Shown: one piece after another, positions 9,474-17,567 of the stretch | Numbering within the stretch: the stretch's first letter is position 1 | Layout: every line of letters begins with the position of its first letter | Origin: Francisella philomiragia subsp. philomiragia ATCC 25015 | GTDB taxonomy: Bacteria; Pseudomonadota; Gammaproteobacteria; Francisellales; Francisellaceae | Reading direction: 5' to 3' | DNA: 64,000 bases | Assembly: GCF_000156715.1 (NCBI RefSeq) | Contig: NZ_DS999316.1 | Location: 438,985-502,984 of the forward strand | Translations under genes and position numbers: made by a program | The notes under the pieces: model-generated | Seen by the model: only the letters and a program-made list of their open reading frames with translations | Told to the model about the DNA's origin: nothing | Databases searched by the model: none

Positions 9474-9869
9474 CTAGAATATATCTTTGACTTTTCCTAA
9501 TAACTTGATTTTTTCTTGCTCAGTATACGGTTTGGACTGAATATTACCCCATACAGGAGCTGGCCATACAGGATCATTTTCGAAACGTCCTACTACATGA
9601 ATATGCATTTGCTTAACTACATTACCTATAGTAGCTATATTTAATTTATCTGCTTTATATTCTTTAACTATAAAGTTAGATAGTTTATTAATAATCTTAT
9701 TGATATTATATTGCTGTGAATCATCAAGCTGATACCACTCTGTTCTATCTGTAAATGGTACAACTATGAACCAAGGTACTATAGAATTATTCATTAGCAA
9801 AATTTTACAATCTAAGTATTCGCAAACTTCAAAAGTATCTGCCTCTAAACGAGAATCTAGCTTAAACAT
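9474..9869 (-). CDS. HIT-family nucleotide hydrolase/transferase
   Basis: A 131-residue histidine-triad-like protein, probably hydrolysing dinucleoside polyphosphates or nucleotidyl conjugates. The signature is [10 protein letters not shown] at about residues 93-102, in which the first His of the usual HxHxH is Gln. The N-terminal part has the [16 protein letters not shown] strand and the EWYQL segment common to proteobacterial HIT hydrolases. It overlaps the end of kdsB by 8 bp and is the last gene of a run of five overlapping genes, so it is very likely co-translated with them. Its real substrate is unknown. Confidence 0.85.
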   Translation of the reverse strand: MFKLDSRLEADTFEVCEYLDCKILLMNNSIVPWFIVVPFTDRTEWYQLDDSQQYNINKIINKLSNFIVKEYKADKLNIATIGNVVKQMHIHVVGRFENDPVWPAPVWGNIQSKPYTEQEKIKLLGKVKDIF

Positions 9870-10614
9870 TAAATAGTTTCCTTACTTTTTCTAAATCTTG
9901 AAGCGTATCAACACCTGCAGGAGTTGGTTTAGCTGATTGTTCAATAGCAATTTTATAACCATTATATAATACTCTTAATTGCTCAAGAGCTTCATATTTT
10001 TCGATTGGTGATATTGCAAGCTCCGCATAGTGCTTCAAAAAGCCAACTCTATAAGTATATATACCAATATGCCTAAAGAATTCAGATATACTAACTTGAT
10101 GATTCTCTGAAAAACCTCTTTCAAAAGGGATTGAGGCTCTACTAAAATACAAAGCATAATTATTTTTATCAAAAACAACTTTGACATTATTTGGGTTGTA
10201 TATATCTTCTGCTTCAGTAATTCTCTCACATAATGTTGAGACAACTGCTTCTGGCTTTTCGATTAATAATTGTGCTGCTTGTTCGATGTTTTCAACAGGG
10301 ATCAAAGGTTCATCACCCTGTACATTGACAACAATATCTTCATCAGCAAAACCTAGCTTAGTAACAGCCTCAGCTATCCTATCTGTACCTGACTCATGAT
10401 CATCTCTTGTCAATATTACTTTTGCACCAAAATTTTCTGCAACTTCTTTTATTTCTTGAGAGTCTGTAGCTATGATTATGCTCTTAAATTTTGATTTAGC
10501 TACCTGTTCATATACTCTTTGAATCATTGGCTTACCTGCGATATCTGCAAGCATCTTACCAGGTAGGCGTGTTGATTTAAGCCTAGCAGGGATTACAACA
10601 TGAATATTAACCAT
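9862..10614 (-). CDS. kdsB: 3-deoxy-manno-octulosonate cytidylyltransferase
   Basis: Activates Kdo with CTP to CMP-Kdo for attachment to lipid A in LPS biosynthesis (cytosol). The nucleotidyltransferase start [17 protein letters not shown] is at about residues 6-22. [11 protein letters not shown], with metal-binding Asp, is near 97-107, and RHIGIYTYR near 184. It has 250 residues, the standard length. It overlaps the Trm112-like gene by 8 bp upstream and the HIT gene by 8 bp downstream. A Trm112/YcaR-like gene beside kdsB is a common proteobacterial arrangement. Confidence 0.96.
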   Translation of the reverse strand: MVNIHVVIPARLKSTRLPGKMLADIAGKPMIQRVYEQVAKSKFKSIIIATDSQEIKEVAENFGAKVILTRDDHESGTDRIAEAVTKLGFADEDIVVNVQGDEPLIPVENIEQAAQLLIEKPEAVVSTLCERITEAEDIYNPNNVKVVFDKNNYALYFSRASIPFERGFSENHQVSISEFFRHIGIYTYRVGFLKHYAELAISPIEKYEALEQLRVLYNGYKIAIEQSAKPTPAGVDTLQDLEKVRKLFNV

Positions 10615-10795
10615 ATTTTTTCACCTCTTCTAGCGTTAGTTTTTTGGCTTCTTCAACTAACATTACTGGAATATTCTCACGAATTGGATAGGCTAATTTA
10701 TCAGCCTTACAAATTAAGAGTTGATTTTCTTTGTCATAATGTAAGTTTGAGTTACAAACTGGACAAACTAATACATTTAAAACTGAATGATCCAC
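10607..10795 (-). CDS. Trm112/YcaR-like zinc-ribbon protein
   Basis: A 62-residue Trm112-family protein. It has a CPVC pair near residues 11-14 and a single later Cys followed by the family hallmark [13 protein letters not shown]. In eukaryotes and archaea Trm112 activates methyltransferases; in bacteria the role of the YcaR group is unsettled. The start is GTG and overlaps the tusA stop (TAGTG), so it is translationally coupled. The end overlaps kdsB by 8 bp. Confidence 0.88.
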   Translation of the reverse strand: MDHSVLNVLVCPVCNSNLHYDKENQLLICKADKLAYPIRENIPVMLVEEAKKLTLEEVKKYG

Positions 10796-11013
10796 TATTT
10801 CACCTCTATTATAAATTCATATTTATCTGCTACTTGTTCTGCTTTTACAAGTGTATAATCATTTACTTTACACCATGCTGGAATATCATGCATAGTCCCA
10901 GGATCTGTACAAACTACCTTTAGTTGTTCCCCTGACTGCATAGCTTTCAAAGCATTTTGTGTTTTGATAACTGGCATTGGGCAAAGAAGTCTTTCTAAAT
11001 TTAATTGTTGCAT
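10795..11013 (-). CDS. tusA: TusA-family sulfur carrier
   Basis: A 72-residue sulfur-carrier protein with the TusA motif LLCPMPVI near the N-terminus. The Cys of CPxP carries persulfide sulfur for tRNA thiolation or cofactor synthesis. I prefer the ATG at 11013, which shares its A with the stop codon of the preceding gene (TAATG), over an in-frame GTG 12 bases further upstream. It directly follows a PP-loop enzyme and precedes the Trm112-like gene. The pairing suggests TusA feeds sulfur to, or takes it from, the PP-loop protein; this is inference. Confidence 0.88.
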   Translation of the reverse strand: MQQLNLERLLCPMPVIKTQNALKAMQSGEQLKVVCTDPGTMHDIPAWCKVNDYTLVKAEQVADKYEFIIEVK

Positions 11014-12059
11014 TATATATACCACTCTTTTTTAATCTCATCAGCAGGCATTGGCTTAACTACAACTTCTTTACTAGTATCATCAAGATAGTTAAATACC
11101 ATTGTTACCATTTCAGCATTTTTACCCTGTGTAAATCTACCTAAAATTTGTGCTGTAAAATCTTCATCAGCCTTGTCAAAGTCGCCATCAATAAGAATTA
11201 AAGGACCCTGATGGGATGAGCAGTATACATGAGTAAACTGATTTTTATAGCCATTTAAATAATTATTCTCACCTTCTTCACGACCAATTATAAGTTTATA
11301 TTCAGGTTTATAACGAATATGTCTACCTACTTTAAGAAGCATAATATCATCAAATTCATACTCTTTTGAGTTACGCGCCTGCCATAAATCAACTAGTTTA
11401 TCAGAGTATTGTTTATCAGTAAGAAAACAACATCCTCCAGCAGGAGATGCATAATCTTCTATACCCCACTCACGCGCCATTCTCATTTGATCTTTTCTAC
11501 CTCTACCAGTTATTCCCATTAGCTTAGATCTATCAACCCAACCTTCTCTTTCAGGTTTTGTTTCTGGCAAATTTTTAGCGCTTAGCGGTCTAAGTAATAA
11601 ATCATCTACACCCGATTGTTTTTGAACAACTGGCATTGTACTTTTACGCTGTGACATTGGTCTTTGACCTATTACTTCACCTGTAATTATAAAATCGAAG
11701 CCATTTTCCTTTGCCCATTCTTTTGCTTTACGCACCATAAAGATCTTACAATCTAAACATGGATTCATATTCGCACCATAGCCATATTTAGGGTTTAGTA
11801 ATACGTCTTTGTACTCTTCAATCACATCAATAATATGTAACTTAATCCCTAACTGTTCAGCAACCCATAGTGAATTGTTACGTTTTTGTTTTTCCTTATC
11901 TTGCTTACGGATTGCATGAGTATGTCCCTCTACACAAAAACCAGTAAAAAAATTTATACCTTCTACATGTATACCCTGCTCTAGCATCATCTTTGTTGCA
12001 AGCATCGAATCAAGACCACCAGAGATTAGTGATACTGCTTTAACTTGTTTCTTTTCCAT
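11013..12059 (-). CDS. PP-loop (ThiI/MnmA-like) protein with C-terminal NFACT-R-like region
   Basis: A 348-residue protein of the adenylating PP-loop family used in tRNA thiolation. The PP-loop SGGLDSM is at about residues 14-20. Conserved cysteines appear in NPCLDCK (about 99-105) and GGCCFL (about 208-213). The C-terminal third contains KVGRHIRYKPEYKLIIGRE, resembling the NFACT-R RNA-binding domain reported fused to ThiI-like enzymes. Such proteins are often annotated as tRNA thiouridylate methyltransferase, but no methyltransferase motif is visible. It heads the five-gene overlapping run and is coupled to tusA. The modified nucleoside is not known from sequence. Confidence 0.82.
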   Translation of the reverse strand: MEKKQVKAVSLISGGLDSMLATKMMLEQGIHVEGINFFTGFCVEGHTHAIRKQDKEKQKRNNSLWVAEQLGIKLHIIDVIEEYKDVLLNPKYGYGANMNPCLDCKIFMVRKAKEWAKENGFDFIITGEVIGQRPMSQRKSTMPVVQKQSGVDDLLLRPLSAKNLPETKPEREGWVDRSKLMGITGRGRKDQMRMAREWGIEDYASPAGGCCFLTDKQYSDKLVDLWQARNSKEYEFDDIMLLKVGRHIRYKPEYKLIIGREEGENNYLNGYKNQFTHVYCSSHQGPLILIDGDFDKADEDFTAQILGRFTQGKNAEMVTMVFNYLDDTSKEVVVKPMPADEIKKEWYI

Positions 12060-12154
12060 TATTATTTTTGTCTAATTAAATCAAATATTAAATATTTGTA
12101 ATAATTCTAACATATCAACATTTTATAACTATAGTTTTGTAAGATTTGTATTTT

Positions 12155-12865
12155 TTATTTAGACTGTTTAGATTTCTGATTATAAGACTGGGCTGCATAA
12201 TACCCAATAATTGATCCTAGCATTGACCCAGCAATTAAATCACTAGCAAAGTGGAAGTATTGTAGCAATTGCGTAACCACAACTAAAAATGCCAATAATG
12301 CCCAAATCCATCTATACTTTGGAAATAAAATCCACATACTTGCACTAAATGAAAATATAAATGTAGCATGACCAGATGGAAAAGAGTTGTTAATATTATC
12401 GAATGAAAACCAATTGAATCCATATAAATCATTTCTAATCAAAGAAGGATTATTCTTAAAAGTTTCCGTCCAATATCTACCAAAAACACCCTTCAGAATA
12501 TCTTTGATAAATTGCCCAATTATAATTGCATTAGCTACTAGCAAGAATTTTGTATCAATATCTACTACTTTTTTAAGTATAAGCTTAATGAAATAGTATA
12601 CATAAAATACAAATACCAAAACTTTTATAAATGAAATAATATCATCTGAGAAAAACTTCATAATCGTGTATTGTCGAGAATTATGCTCATATAGAAACCA
12701 AACAATTTGTCTATCGACAAAGTAGTAACAAAAGAGTATTGAAAATATTCCTAAAATAATTAGTAGCAAACCTTTTTTATTCATTTTTTTAATTTGATAG
12801 TTTTTAAAATGCGAATATTCTACGCCATTATGTTGCTGATGTTTAGTATTTTTTAATGAAAACAT
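12155..12865 (-). CDS. PAP2-family membrane phosphatase
   Basis: Integral membrane phosphatase, probably acting on a lipid phosphate (undecaprenyl pyrophosphate, phosphatidylglycerol phosphate or lipid A are all possible). The second motif, SFPSGHATF, is clear and the third is FHFASDLIAG. The first motif is the variant KGVFGRYWTET instead of K-x6-RP, and the third lacks the usual Arg, as in a GRxWxET subgroup. About five or six TM segments are visible. The start is uncertain: ATG at 12865 overlaps uvrC by 13 bp and has an AGAG site, while a later ATG at 12784 has none. The physiological substrate is not known. Confidence 0.8.
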   Translation of the reverse strand: MFSLKNTKHQQHNGVEYSHFKNYQIKKMNKKGLLLIILGIFSILFCYYFVDRQIVWFLYEHNSRQYTIMKFFSDDIISFIKVLVFVFYVYYFIKLILKKVVDIDTKFLLVANAIIIGQFIKDILKGVFGRYWTETFKNNPSLIRNDLYGFNWFSFDNINNSFPSGHATFIFSFSASMWILFPKYRWIWALLAFLVVVTQLLQYFHFASDLIAGSMLGSIIGYYAAQSYNQKSKQSK

Positions 12866-14691
12866 TCCCAAATCTCTTGCGCTAGTTTTTTACTAATCCC
12901 TTTGACTTTTGTGATTTCATCAACAGATGCTCTAGATAGTTCTTGCCAGCCTCCAAAATACATTATCAAAGCTTTACGGCGTTTTGGTCCAACTCCTTCT
13001 ATTTCTTCAATAATTGATGATTGTCTATTTGCACTTACTTTTTTACGCTGACCCTTAATTGCATGATCATGAGCAGAGTCCCTAACTTGTCGTAATAATA
13101 AAAACCCTGGATTGTGTTCATCTAATGTATATTCGGTATCATCAAAACCTTTGTAGATTTTTTCTTTACCACTAATACGCTCAACACCTTTACCCAAACT
13201 TACAAGTTGAACTTTATCTTGAATTCCAAACTCTCTAAAAACTGCTTCTGCTTGATGAATCTGCCCTTTACCACCATCTATTATCATAACATCAGGAAGA
13301 TTATCAGCTTCTAATCCTGAACTAACTCGACGCGATACTGCTTGATGAATTGCTGCATAGTCATCACCAGCCTTGATATCTTTGATATTGTATCTGCGAT
13401 GAGATTTGCGATCTTCGCCCTCATCTGTATATACAACACATGATGCTATAGTTGCCTCACCTTGGAAGTGTGAAATATCAAAACACTCAATACGCTTAAT
13501 ATCTTTTTCTAACTCAAGAAATTCTTTGAGTGCTTCTAAGCGTTTTTGATACTGAGATTTTGAACTTGTGTAGATATTTAGCTTTTGTCGTGCATTTACC
13601 TCAGCTAATTTCAACCACTTGAGATTGTCAGCAGCTGGTGCAACTATCCAATTTATGGCTTGACCAATTTTTTGGGAGATACTATTCATAAGATCAGTAA
13701 TATCAGCAAACTCAACTTTTGATAGGATTATATTTTTAGGCCAAATATTGCGAATTTCATCACCTAAATAAAAATGAGATAAAAAAGCATGCATGATTGA
13801 GGTTTTATCCTGCCCTTTGGCATCTATACTCCAATGTCTATCTGCGACAACATCACCATTTTGAATTTGTAATAAGGCTATACTTGCATAGCTATCTTGC
13901 ATATAGATACCGATTACATCAAATGTTTTATCTTCTTGAATATCGACTATTTGCTGCTGCTGTAGTTTGCGTAATATCACTAACTGGTCGCGATATACTT
14001 GAGCCTTTTCATACTCCATATCTTCAGAAGCCTGATACATTTTAGCTGAAATTTCTTCTAAAACACTACTAAACTTCCCAGCTAAAAACTTCTTCAAAAT
14101 AGCTAACTGTTCATCATATTGCTCTTGAGAAACCAAGCCTACACATGGTGCTAGACAGCATTTAATTTGATATTGCAAACATGGCCTAACCCTAGACTTA
14201 TAGTATGAGTTTTCACATTGACGAATTGGAAAAATTTTTTGGATAATATTTAGAGTATTCTTAACTGATGATATAGATACATAAGGTCCAAAACATTGAC
14301 CTTTTTTATATGCTGATTTACCACGATAAAAAGATACTCTAGGAAATTTATCGCGAGAAATTACTAGATATGGATAACTTTTATCATCTTTAAATAAAAT
14401 ATTATATTTAGGGCGATGTTGCTTAATGAGATTATTTTCTAACAAATATGCTTCATAGTCACTAGGAGTAATAGTTATCTCAATTCGAGCCACCTGCTCT
14501 ACCATCATTAGAGTTTTACTATCTTTCGCACCTTTAGAAAAATAACTATTCACCCGATTCTTAAGATTCTTTGCTTTACCAACATAGATTATCTCTCCGT
14601 GCTTATCAAGCATACGATAAACACCAGAATGTGTGGTTAAGTTTGCTAAGAAACTTTTTAAATCAAAATCTTTAGGATTATCAGCAATCAT
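12853..14691 (-). CDS. uvrC: UvrABC excinuclease subunit C
   Basis: Makes the 3' and 5' incisions in nucleotide excision repair, recruited by UvrB. It has 612 residues. The order is an N-terminal GIY-YIG nuclease (SGVYRMLD...EIIYVGKAKNLKNRV), a Cys-rich patch (PCLQYQIKCCLAPC), a UvrB-binding UVR motif near 205-240 (KMYQASEDMEYEKAQVYRDQ), an RNase H-like 5' nuclease (ECFDISHFQG, VMIIDGGKGQ, RDSAHDHAI), and C-terminal helix-hairpin-helix repeats (IEGVGPKRRKALIMYFGG). It is divergent from rnd, and its 3' end overlaps the PAP2 gene. Confidence 0.97.
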   Translation of the reverse strand: MIADNPKDFDLKSFLANLTTHSGVYRMLDKHGEIIYVGKAKNLKNRVNSYFSKGAKDSKTLMMVEQVARIEITITPSDYEAYLLENNLIKQHRPKYNILFKDDKSYPYLVISRDKFPRVSFYRGKSAYKKGQCFGPYVSISSVKNTLNIIQKIFPIRQCENSYYKSRVRPCLQYQIKCCLAPCVGLVSQEQYDEQLAILKKFLAGKFSSVLEEISAKMYQASEDMEYEKAQVYRDQLVILRKLQQQQIVDIQEDKTFDVIGIYMQDSYASIALLQIQNGDVVADRHWSIDAKGQDKTSIMHAFLSHFYLGDEIRNIWPKNIILSKVEFADITDLMNSISQKIGQAINWIVAPAADNLKWLKLAEVNARQKLNIYTSSKSQYQKRLEALKEFLELEKDIKRIECFDISHFQGEATIASCVVYTDEGEDRKSHRRYNIKDIKAGDDYAAIHQAVSRRVSSGLEADNLPDVMIIDGGKGQIHQAEAVFREFGIQDKVQLVSLGKGVERISGKEKIYKGFDDTEYTLDEHNPGFLLLRQVRDSAHDHAIKGQRKKVSANRQSSIIEEIEGVGPKRRKALIMYFGGWQELSRASVDEITKVKGISKKLAQEIWECFH

Positions 14692-14799
14692 CTAATTTTA
14701 TTAAACAATAAGTTTATGAAAAATGTTAACATATATAAATTTTTATACTAACTAAATAGATAAGTTTAAATTTCTATAAGTATTTTAACTAAAAAAACG

Positions 14800-15894
14800 A
14801 TGATAATTAATACAAATAAACAATTAAATAACGTGATTGAAATTCTTAAAAGTACTTCACAAATAGCTGTAGATACAGAATTTTACTGGATGCGTACATA
14901 TTACCCAGAGCTTTGTCTTGTACAAATAGCTACTGAAAATGAAATTTTTTTGATAGATACTCTTGAAGATCTTGATTTTAGTAAACTCAAAGATATTTTT
15001 GAGGATACGAATATCCAAAAAATAATCCATTCTGCAACAAATGATATCCCAATTATAAAAAGATTTTTTGATTGTGAAGTTAATAATATTTTTGATACTC
15101 AGCTTGCAGCTTCATTTTTAGGTACTCAATCGCAAATATCTCTCAAGGCTCTACTCAAAGATATACTTGATATTGAAATGGAGAAAGAATCACAGTTTTC
15201 AGACTGGCGTAAAAGGCCACTTTCTCAAAAGCAGTTTGACTATGCTCTAAAAGATGTTGAGCATCTTATAGAAATCAAATATCATCTTGAATCAAAACTT
15301 AATCAAACTGATTACAAGCAATACTTCTATGAAGAACTATTAGATATACAAAAAACAGAATTTAACACTGTTGAGAATATTCACAATAAAATTGGTAATA
15401 TCCAAAAATTTAGTGAAAAAACACAAAAAAACGCTATATTAGTAGCTCAATGGCGTGAATCTATGGCTCAACAAAAAAATATTCCTGTTAGATTTATTTT
15501 TGATAATAAAATTCTTTATGCTATAGCTCATAAAAATCCTAAGTCTTTAAACTCATTTGATACTGAAGAACTAAAAAAACTTAAGCCTTGGATCAAAAAA
15601 AGTATAATAACAGTTATTAACTCTAACCAGAATCTAGAGCATATAAACTTAGAACAAAAATCTGGAGCTAAAATCTCCACCGAGATAAATGACAAAATAA
15701 CTACTTTTTTTGATAATGAAACAAGAAACTTCAAATTCGATGCTTCATTAATAGCATCAAGAAAAGATATCCGTTCAGTAGCATATAATCTTAGTATCGA
15801 CCCTAACTACTCGAGTAATAAGCTATTGGTTGGTTGGAGATATGAAATAGTTGGTAAAAAATTAAAAGAGTATATACTTGATACCATAAAATAA
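14800..15894 (+). CDS. rnd: Ribonuclease D
   Basis: 3'-5' exoribonuclease in tRNA 3' maturation. DEDD-family exonuclease residues are visible: VDTEFYW (DxE, about residues 27-33), HSATNDIPII and FDTQLAASFLG (about 86-107), and FDYALKDVEHL (about 146-156). The C-terminal half is the HRDC region, with RESMAQQKNIPVRFIFDN and a second divergent repeat. It has 364 residues, typical length. It is divergent from uvrC and followed after 26 bp by an MFS exporter on the same strand. Confidence 0.93.
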   Translation: MIINTNKQLNNVIEILKSTSQIAVDTEFYWMRTYYPELCLVQIATENEIFLIDTLEDLDFSKLKDIFEDTNIQKIIHSATNDIPIIKRFFDCEVNNIFDTQLAASFLGTQSQISLKALLKDILDIEMEKESQFSDWRKRPLSQKQFDYALKDVEHLIEIKYHLESKLNQTDYKQYFYEELLDIQKTEFNTVENIHNKIGNIQKFSEKTQKNAILVAQWRESMAQQKNIPVRFIFDNKILYAIAHKNPKSLNSFDTEELKKLKPWIKKSIITVINSNQNLEHINLEQKSGAKISTEINDKITTFFDNETRNFKFDASLIASRKDIRSVAYNLSIDPNYSSNKLLVGWRYEIVGKKLKEYILDTIK

Positions 15895-15920
15895 TATATG
15901 ACATTTTCTTCTATCTACTT

Positions 15921-17126
15921 ATGAAAAATATAACTCGAGATTCTAAATTATTCCCTATAGTATTGGCATTGTTTGCTGCCCTTCCGCCACTAGCTGTCAA
16001 CACTTACGCTCCTGCTATTCCACTGATAGCTAATGACTTTGGTGTTAGTAATAGTACTGTTCTTACAACATTTGCAACATATTTTATTGGCTTTTCATTT
16101 GGTATGCTTTTTTGGGGAGCTATCTCTGATAAATATGGACGCAAAAAAGTTATTATCATCGGTAGCGTAATCTATATCATAAGTACTGTCCTATGTTCGT
16201 ATAGTTATAACTTTAAAATGCTTGAAATAATGCGTTTAATACAAGGGTTATCCGACTCAGTAGGTGCTGTAATAGCCTTCTCAATAGCTCGTGACTGTTA
16301 CAAAGGTGCTAAACTTACAAACCTTGTAGCATCAATAATAATAATATTGCTAATAGCTCCAATAGTAGCTCCAATAATTGGTACTATTCTTACAAATTTA
16401 ACTCATACTTGGCAAAGTACATTTCACTTTTTAACTATATATGGTGTAGTTATGCTTCTATGTGCTTTTCTAATCGAAGAAACTCTAGAGTCTAAAGATA
16501 GAAAATCTAGCCTAATAAAATTAATCCCAAGCTACTTCCAACATTTAACTAATCCTCGCTTTATGCTTGCTACAATCGCTAGTGGAACTATTTTTGCAAC
16601 TCTTTTTATCTTTATATCATCATCAGCTTTAATATATTTAGGTGATTATGCTACCGGATCTTTATGGTACTGTATCTACTATGGAGTTTGCTGCTTAGGC
16701 TCTATACTTGCAAATGTTATTATCAAAAAGAACTCACACCATGTTCAACAATTAAAATTTTTATACTATAGTGTCATATTAATAGCGTTAAGCTGTATTA
16801 TTTTGATTCTATTTAATGCTCTAAAACTAGACAATGCTTTTATCTATACTGTTATAATGTTTGTTTTGTGTGCTAGCGTTGCTTTTAGTTCAACTCTTAT
16901 TTATTCATTTGCAATAGATCAAATTGATCATAGTTTTGGTACAGCTAATTCAATTGTAAACTTTATCAAAAATATGATTGCAGCAAGCGGAAGTTATTTT
17001 ATAAGTTTCTATCATGGTAGAGACTTGGTAGTAGCATCACCAATTGCTCAGTTCATCTTTGCATTAGCAACAGTTATACTACTTTTTGGAATTTATAAAC
17101 TAAATAAAAAAGCTGATAGAAGCTAA
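15921..17126 (+). CDS. Bcr/CflA-type MFS drug exporter
   Basis: A 12-TM drug:H+ antiporter of 401 residues. The start has the DHA1 Bcr/CflA pattern: LPPLAVNTYAPAIPLIANDFG, then WGAISDKYGRKKVIIIG in the TM2-3 loop, MRLIQGLSDSVGAVIAFSIARD in TM4-5 and APIVAPIIGTIL in TM5. The substrate is unpredictable from sequence; family members export bicyclomycin, chloramphenicol, sulphonamides or endogenous metabolites. It may share the rnd transcript. Its 3' end overlaps the convergent DUF2237 gene by 4 bp. Confidence 0.88.
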   Translation: MKNITRDSKLFPIVLALFAALPPLAVNTYAPAIPLIANDFGVSNSTVLTTFATYFIGFSFGMLFWGAISDKYGRKKVIIIGSVIYIISTVLCSYSYNFKMLEIMRLIQGLSDSVGAVIAFSIARDCYKGAKLTNLVASIIIILLIAPIVAPIIGTILTNLTHTWQSTFHFLTIYGVVMLLCAFLIEETLESKDRKSSLIKLIPSYFQHLTNPRFMLATIASGTIFATLFIFISSSALIYLGDYATGSLWYCIYYGVCCLGSILANVIIKKNSHHVQQLKFLYYSVILIALSCIILILFNALKLDNAFIYTVIMFVLCASVAFSSTLIYSFAIDQIDHSFGTANSIVNFIKNMIAASGSYFISFYHGRDLVVASPIAQFIFALATVILLFGIYKLNKKADRS

Positions 17127-17497
17127 ACCTCTACAGAGTGAGCCTTTTCTAACAGATATTCTTTCTTAACTACTTGTAGAGTTTTCTCATTAGTTGACTC
17201 AAGCACTACTTCTGGAGCTACTCCATTTTGATATGCCTCTAACCATCTCAACGCACACAAACACCATTTATCTCCAGCTTTAAGCCCTGGAAAATCAAAT
17301 AAAAGATTAGGTGTAGACAAGTCATTGCCTCTTGATGCTGTATACTCTAGAAACTCTTTGGTCATAATGGCACATACAACATGTAAGCCATGATCATGAT
17401 TATCAGTGCGACAAAATCCATCTCTATAAAACCCAGTCTTAGGCTCTAAACAACACAGCTTCAACATACCACCTAAAACATTTTTTTGTTCTGACAT
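17123..17497 (-). CDS. DUF2237 family protein
   Basis: A 124-residue member of DUF2237, a widespread family of unknown function. The family pattern is complete: GFYRDGFCRT, DHGLHVVCAIMT, FLEYTASRGNDLSTP and the terminal FPGLKxGDxWCLCALRW block. Several conserved Cys and His residues (C/H in DNHDHGLHVVC, WCLCALRW) suggest metal or thiol chemistry, but none has been demonstrated here. It lies 70 bp after glyS's 3' end in the opposite direction of reading order, that is upstream of nothing else on its strand; its own 3' end overlaps the MFS gene. Confidence 0.88.
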   Translation of the reverse strand: MSEQKNVLGGMLKLCCLEPKTGFYRDGFCRTDNHDHGLHVVCAIMTKEFLEYTASRGNDLSTPNLLFDFPGLKAGDKWCLCALRWLEAYQNGVAPEVVLESTNEKTLQVVKKEYLLEKAHSVEV

Positions 17498-17567
17498 ATT
17501 TTTTTAAAAAAAGATTGCTTTATTAAATATAATAAATCAGAAAAATAATGAAATAAATATTTTAAGA

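Noticed and set aside
11014..11025. GTG start for tusA at 11025
   Set aside because: The ATG at 11013 forms TAATG with the previous stop and gives the usual TusA length.
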